A stretch of 64,000 bases of DNA from positions 6,882,001 to 6,946,000 of the forward strand of contig OU015569.1 of assembly GCA_907165135.1 (NCBI GenBank), in the 5' to 3' direction. The notes under the pieces were generated by a model. The model ran no database searches and was not told the origin of the DNA. It was given only the letters and a program-made list of their open reading frames with translations. Position numbers and translations under genes: made by a program. Position 1 is the first letter of the stretch. Each line of letters begins with the position of its first letter. This DNA comes from Oikopleura dioica (Eukaryota > Chordata > Appendicularia > Copelata > Oikopleuridae). Below are positions 59,266 through 64,000 of the stretch, piece by piece.

Positions 59266-60074
59266 GATAAGACGCAGCCGACGAGTACTTAGTCCTCTCT
59301 CTGCTTTAGAAAATTATAGCGTCTCTAATGTGTGAAATTGTTGACAAAAATAACAGCTCTCCTTATGCGGAATCCGCGGACATAACATTTCGCTCATACT
59401 TCACGGCAGGAGAACAACGGCGGAGGGCAGCAGTTCCACTTGATAATAGCATAGAAGTGGAATTTTGAGCGGCGAGTATTTGTTCCACTTGATATCCTCC
59501 CTTTTCATTTTGGGCAGAGGCAGAACATTAGAAACTACTCTTTTCTGGCCCCACACAATGCCACGTTCAAAGTTTACGTTCTCAATTTATTATGACTTTA
59601 TTGCAATAATTAATATTTGCTTAACTTATTCTTTAAAGATTCATATGTATTTGAAAGTTGTTTTTGCTTTAGTATTGGTTTCGTTTTGGTTTTGATTAGA
59701 AGGTTCTATCCAGAATAGGCAGATATCAACATCATTATATCATATCAAAAAATATTGTGCCTCAAAGCAGATCGATGGTGCACGCGTTAAATTCAGTTTG
59801 AGAGCTAGGGCAACCCGCTACACGAAGAAACTTCCTCAATCGCTCAGTATTTTTCATTTATATGATTTTGTCCATCAAGCAATAGCGTTTGCGAGATCGT
59901 GCACAATAGAAAAAGAGAGAGATTCCTTCTGCTCTAATATTTTTCCACGGGTTGTCACGGGCTCGCGCAGTTTCGCTCAGTTCTGAAGTACACGTTTGAA
60001 CAAAATTCTCTCCCCTTTACGTAACAAAACGGTGGCGGAATTCTTTCGAAAGGGACGAACTGGTTCGACTCGAG
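59266..60074. other. Intergenic, no gene called
   Basis: Only short ORFs without resemblance to known families. It may include the 3' UTR of the GPCR gene on the minus strand. Confidence 0.4.
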
Positions 60075-62978
60075 CTAACTCGTACTAACCTGAGTTTTGA
60101 TCGGGCTGAATGAAGCCGCTCTGAACGGTTCCAGGAGGAGCTGCGCGTGAACCCTGCATTGTTGTCTGTATAAGTCAAAGATGAGGTACGCTATTTGTTT
60201 GTTACCTATATGGACACTCCTATTGAATCCGGAAGATTCGTTGGAAAGGCTTTGTTGGTTGGTAGACTCGGCTGAAATTTCCGGCTCCCCTAAAGTTTTT
60301 TGTTTTGTTGTGTTTATGCTCGTAACGTGCAAAGTGCAACAAACACACTCACCTCCGCAAAGTTTTCGAAGCTCAAGCTGGAAACTCTCCGACACAGAAA
60401 AATAGATGAATGGATTGATTATTGAATTTCCGAGAGCTAAAAATTCAACATCTCAATCGAAGGAGACGCAACTTACAAAAAAGCTTCGACACCACTTCGT
60501 AGACAAAGTCGTTGCCATTTATTGTGCCGCCATTATTGCTGTAGTAGTCAAGGACTGAAACTCGATAAACGCGGTGAGAATTGTAAGGCACTGTACCTAT
60601 TCGCATTTGATTGGCGTGATAAGGTGCCCAAAAGACGATGAAAAGAGCACAGCAAGCAACAGTCATAAGCATCACCTAGAGTTTGGCATAAGTTGCGTTT
60701 TTTTTGAAGCGTGCTTTTGGAACGTGAAATTTATTAATTTCTTACTCGTGAATTAATTAATTAACACATTTCATAAGGCCACTTTACCGAGTGGAATGAA
60801 TTACCTTCACCCGCAGTCGTTGAGTCTTTTCTGTGTATCCCAGAGGCTGCCTTCTTAGATAGCTTAAAAACGTCTTATTTTTCACATGAGATTGACTTCA
60901 CGGACCTTGAAATGGCAAATGCCTGACCAGTTACTGTTCCGGCTGGGAGGATGAAAGTGACGACGATGAGCAAGATACGGTAAACCTAAAGTGATTGATG
61001 CAAATTGACCTTACTAGTTTTATGATAAGCAATAATAAACACTCGGTGTTTTTAATCAAGCGCTATTAATTGACTGTACTAAGGCGCCTGAAAATAGAAT
61101 TACCTGCACGTGGCTCGCTTGAGAGAGATCGCCAAGCGAGCAAATTGAGAGGTTTCCAAACTCTTCTGATCCCAAAGAGTAAATCTTGCATTCATGGCTT
61201 TAGGGTGTAATGCGCTTTCAACGTTACTCGAATCGAAAATTTATACTCATCATAATCTACGGATCGTAATTGGGTGGCCAAGCGCCTTAAAACGATCTGC
61301 AACTCGGGGCTGGCTGACACGAGCCTCTATTTTGCAAACGCGCGCTCCGAATTTTGGAGCGGAAGAATCAACAAATTCCAATAATCGTTCCATAGAACAC
61401 CCTTCTAAAAGATTACCCTTTTCGAAAGAGGGTTCACATAAAATAGTAACTGATGTAGCGCGAAGCAATTACAAAAATACACGACAGCGCGTTCTGTTCT
61501 CCGTAATTTGATAAAGCCATCGCCATAAAACTGGAGCAGATGTGATAATGGCGCCCGTCCACGCCGCCACGATTGCTCTAAAATTACAACTAGGTTTAAT
61601 TGACCATTCTTGGTCGGCTCAGATTTTCGGCCTGCCTCTTCGCTATTTGGGATATTTCTAATGTCGCAGTGTTTGCAAAAATTACGCACCTGACTGCGGC
61701 TGTGCGTGACTTGAACCGAAGAAATCGCATAGTAAAGACGATCGCGAAGAATCTCTCGCTGCTCATTATCTAACGCGGGCTAGCCCACCGGTCTTGGTGA
61801 AGGGGTAGTATATTTTTCCTACGTGGAGATTAGCCCGAGCCAGCATCAAATAGTTCGACGCACAAAGGTTGAGATAAATGAAGAAATGAAATGATTTGCA
61901 CATTGCATTTGAAAATGGCCTATCACAAGGATTCAGATGGCTGTTGATTAATAAATCCACTTGAACATGGCCTCTACGGAATTAATAATTATATATTATC
62001 AAAAGCATCATCGATTTCTCCCTGGGTAAATGAAGTTCATTCTACGAACATTCCAAGTTCTCTGGTGTTTATCTGAATCCAAATCAAGAATTTGTAGTGA
62101 AGATAAAAGCTTGCAAAGGCACCATGAATAAAACAACAGAAAAGTCAGCAATAGACAAGGACCAAATAAGAAGATTCGTTGTATTTTTGCGCCACTTTCC
62201 AGTTTTAAGAAGTACTAATAGAGTCAGTCCATTTCCAATGATTCCTTGTTTAGGTTACTAGCAGTGCTTGTAAGGATAAGTTTCGACTATTCCGCGTTCA
62301 GATCGGGTTAGCTGCGGAGTTTAGTATGGCTCAGTGGAAAGTCTCCCAGGAAGGGAATCTGTTTTAAGTAACCATGTGCCTATGACGAAGATCGCCGCGC
62401 AGACTGCGAGGATAGTGTACTCGACCCATCCGAACTTCTGAGCTCTTTTCTCGCGGTTAGCAAACATCATATATAATGCCGTTATTTCTTGCTGCGTGGA
62501 AAATTATCCGTGTTTTGGTCGGAAAGAATGCCTTATACGAAATGTAATTCTCAAATATACATTTTTCGGTCAGACGATTGTAAAGAGTACGTTTCTTGAG
62601 TTTGAGTTTGCAACCGCTCCCCAGTTAGAGGACATTCCTCGTACAGGCAGGCGCAGAGGAACTGCCAAACCTCGCACTTCTCGTTGTAAATGTCTTCGGC
62701 TGTCCAGTTTGAAGGAAGCTAAAATCATTTATTAGGGAATTAGAGTCCTCGAAAGAGCTGCCCATAAGGAACGATGGCTGTCCAATTATCTGTCAATTTT
62801 CAAATACTGTCAGAACCAGCTTTGTCATTGATTAAACACTTTTCCGTACCTTGTCCAACTGTTGGTTCCAAATATCACTGAAACTGGCCTCTACCTCGGA
62901 GCGTTTGTCCAAGAATTTCTGAGCAGTTTGGCACACACATGTTTCATAGAAATCATCTCGGAGGTCATGATCGCCCAT
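60075..62978 (-). CDS. Rhodopsin-family (class A) GPCR, peptide-receptor type, with long Cys-rich N-terminus
   Basis: Seven-helix receptor rebuilt from about 11 minus-strand exons. N-terminal exons 62850-62978 (MGDHDLRDDFYETCVCQ) and about 62599-62718 (KCEVWQFLCACLYEECP) form a roughly 110-residue ectodomain. TM1 is EYTILAVCAAIFVIG + IIGNGLTLLVLL, split by a 135-bp GC-AG intron (62245-62379). TM2 has LSIADFSVVLF. ECL1 to TM3 has AMCKSFHFF, and the DRY position reads ERF. TM4 is AIVAAWTGAIITSAPVLW. ECL2 has HECKIYSLG. TM5 is YRILLIVVTFILP, TM6 is CALFIVFWAPYH, and TM7 is NSIINPFIY (NPxxY). The ICL3 and TM6 pattern suits peptide receptors. Introns before ECL2 and at the end of TM3 are best read as GC-AG. 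Junctions near 62085/61930 and 62595/62488 lack GT-AG and sit in direct repeats. The true start may be 63086 (MAVLYLPIS, a possible signal peptide). The C-terminal end is uncertain. Confidence 0.85.
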
Positions 62979-63086
62979 CAAACATCACTTGAGTCTGTCT
63001 CTCTCACGTTACGTTTTCAGTTTTGCTTCTTCGGCTTCACTGCTGTTCAGTTCGCCCGCTGAAATGGGCAAGTAGAGCACAGCCAT

Positions 63087-64000
63087 AAAAAGTATTTTCA
63101 GTTAGGCTAAATGTACGCTCTATGTTAGCGCAAAATGCACCCGTGTCTTTACAGCAAATTAAGCCAACCAAATAGAGACTATTGAATTTGGGAAAGGTAT
63201 GAAAGGAATTCAAAAACAAGAATAAAATGTAATTATTCATGAGTCACAAACATGGATATCTTATCCTCTGAGTAACATTTCTTTTTCATTGGTGATAGAT
63301 TGGAAAAAATATCAGATGTAAAAATGCCAGTTCGAATTCACCAAGAAATTTATATTAATTTTTAAGCTCTTTATTTGATTAGAGATGCCTTCCTTTTTTC
63401 TCTTTGAGACTTTTTACGTTCGACTTACGATTCTCTCTTTACTAAACTTTTAATGATTAAAAATTATGAATAATGGTCAAAGGTGAAAGTTCCTCGAGCG
63501 AAAAACTGTCTGCCTTTGCGATTGTGTGCCTGAGTCGCCACTGAGCCTTGCTTTATCGCCAGTAGCGTGTGCGTCTAGATGCAGTGTGCCCTGGCCAGAG
63601 GTAGTAAATCACACTATGTGATAATTAATTCGTCATGTAAAGAGTCGACTGAGGACTGATGGATTAATTCCGAGCGCTAATAGAAAAAAACTGAAGCCAG
63701 TGTTTTGATCCATGGCTCCTTCAATTTTTGAACGAAAAGTAAATCTGGTTTACCAACAGAATATTTTCTACGTTTGAATCAACATCACATGCTTCTGGCT
63801 CTGATTTAGATTTTCTTAATCGAGATAGACGCAGTAAAGCCGAAAACAGGCAATTTAATCAAATTTACATGGATCTTGTGATCCAATCAGCCGAAAAGGT
63901 TTCATTTATGATCTTAACCATGGACAAATAAATTATATGGAATGAACCCCTAAAGCAAGCGGACATGGATGTACAGTGTAGATTAAAGATTATTAGCAGG
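63087..64000. other. Right edge, no gene called
   Basis: Upstream flank of the GPCR gene. AT-rich, with no coding signal or RNA gene that I can support. Confidence 0.4.

Noticed and set aside
62321-62491. Independent tail-anchored membrane protein ending STEPY
   Set aside because: Its hydrophobic helix is TM1 of the GPCR: a GC-AG intron joins FVIG to IIGNGLTLLVLL in phase, so the stop lies in the intron.
1-64000. tRNA, rRNA, spliced-leader or viral/transposon protein genes
   Set aside because: Looked for by eye on both strands. No cloverleaf with A/B boxes, rRNA core, integrase or reverse-transcriptase motif was found, although a covariance or profile search would be more sensitive.

Overview
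This is nuclear DNA of a compact metazoan genome. The gene content is animal: class IA PI3-kinase, SLC6 transporter, UTP20, Strawberry notch, the NuRD subunit p66/GATAD2, a ONECUT cut-homeobox factor, M14 carboxypeptidase and a rhodopsin-family GPCR. Most introns are about 38-60 bp, and several have non-GT-AG borders (GC-AG, one likely GA-AG, and others whose junction lies inside a short direct repeat). Same-strand genes follow each other at 70-170 bp, with splice-acceptor-like sequences just before some start codons, which suggests spliced-leader trans-splicing and operon-like units. Together this fits a larvacean tunicate (Oikopleura-like). That placement is inference; no spliced-leader, rRNA or mitochondrial sequence was found to settle it.

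Layout. 0.2-3.8 kb: one or two unidentified plus-strand genes. 4.3-15.7 kb: a plus-strand run of a 12-finger C2H2 protein, class IA PI3K catalytic subunit and an SLC6 transporter. 16.6-18.4 kb: an unknown, possibly mitochondrial protein and a PDZ-like ORF. 18.5-27.0 kb: UTP20 followed closely by a 56-residue protein. 27.1-29.2 kb: a protein with a 48-bp (16-residue) tandem repeat. 29.4-39.6 kb: strawberry notch (SBNO), whose 4.15-kb intron holds a complete p66/GATAD2 gene on the opposite strand. 40.2-40.9 kb (minus): a five-exon secreted protein made only of short exons. 41.9-46.0 kb (plus): a HEAT-repeat protein and a basic nuclear-type protein. 46.8-49.6 kb (minus): ONECUT. 50.6-55.6 kb: sparse, with a small EGF-like membrane protein (minus) and a LITAF-like zinc membrane protein (plus). 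55.9-57.6 kb (minus): carboxypeptidase A/B-like gene. 60.1-63.0 kb (minus): peptide-type GPCR with an unusual Cys-rich N-terminal domain.

The genes cover housekeeping (ribosome biogenesis, PI3K signalling) and developmental regulation (ONECUT, NuRD p66, SBNO); no single pathway unites them. The most notable points are the unusual introns in the adjacent carboxypeptidase and GPCR genes, the antisense gene nested in SBNO, and three small genes reassembled here from exons too short to stand out as long ORFs. Exon boundaries were read by eye from splice motifs, phase and family alignment, so any single junction may be off by a few bases.
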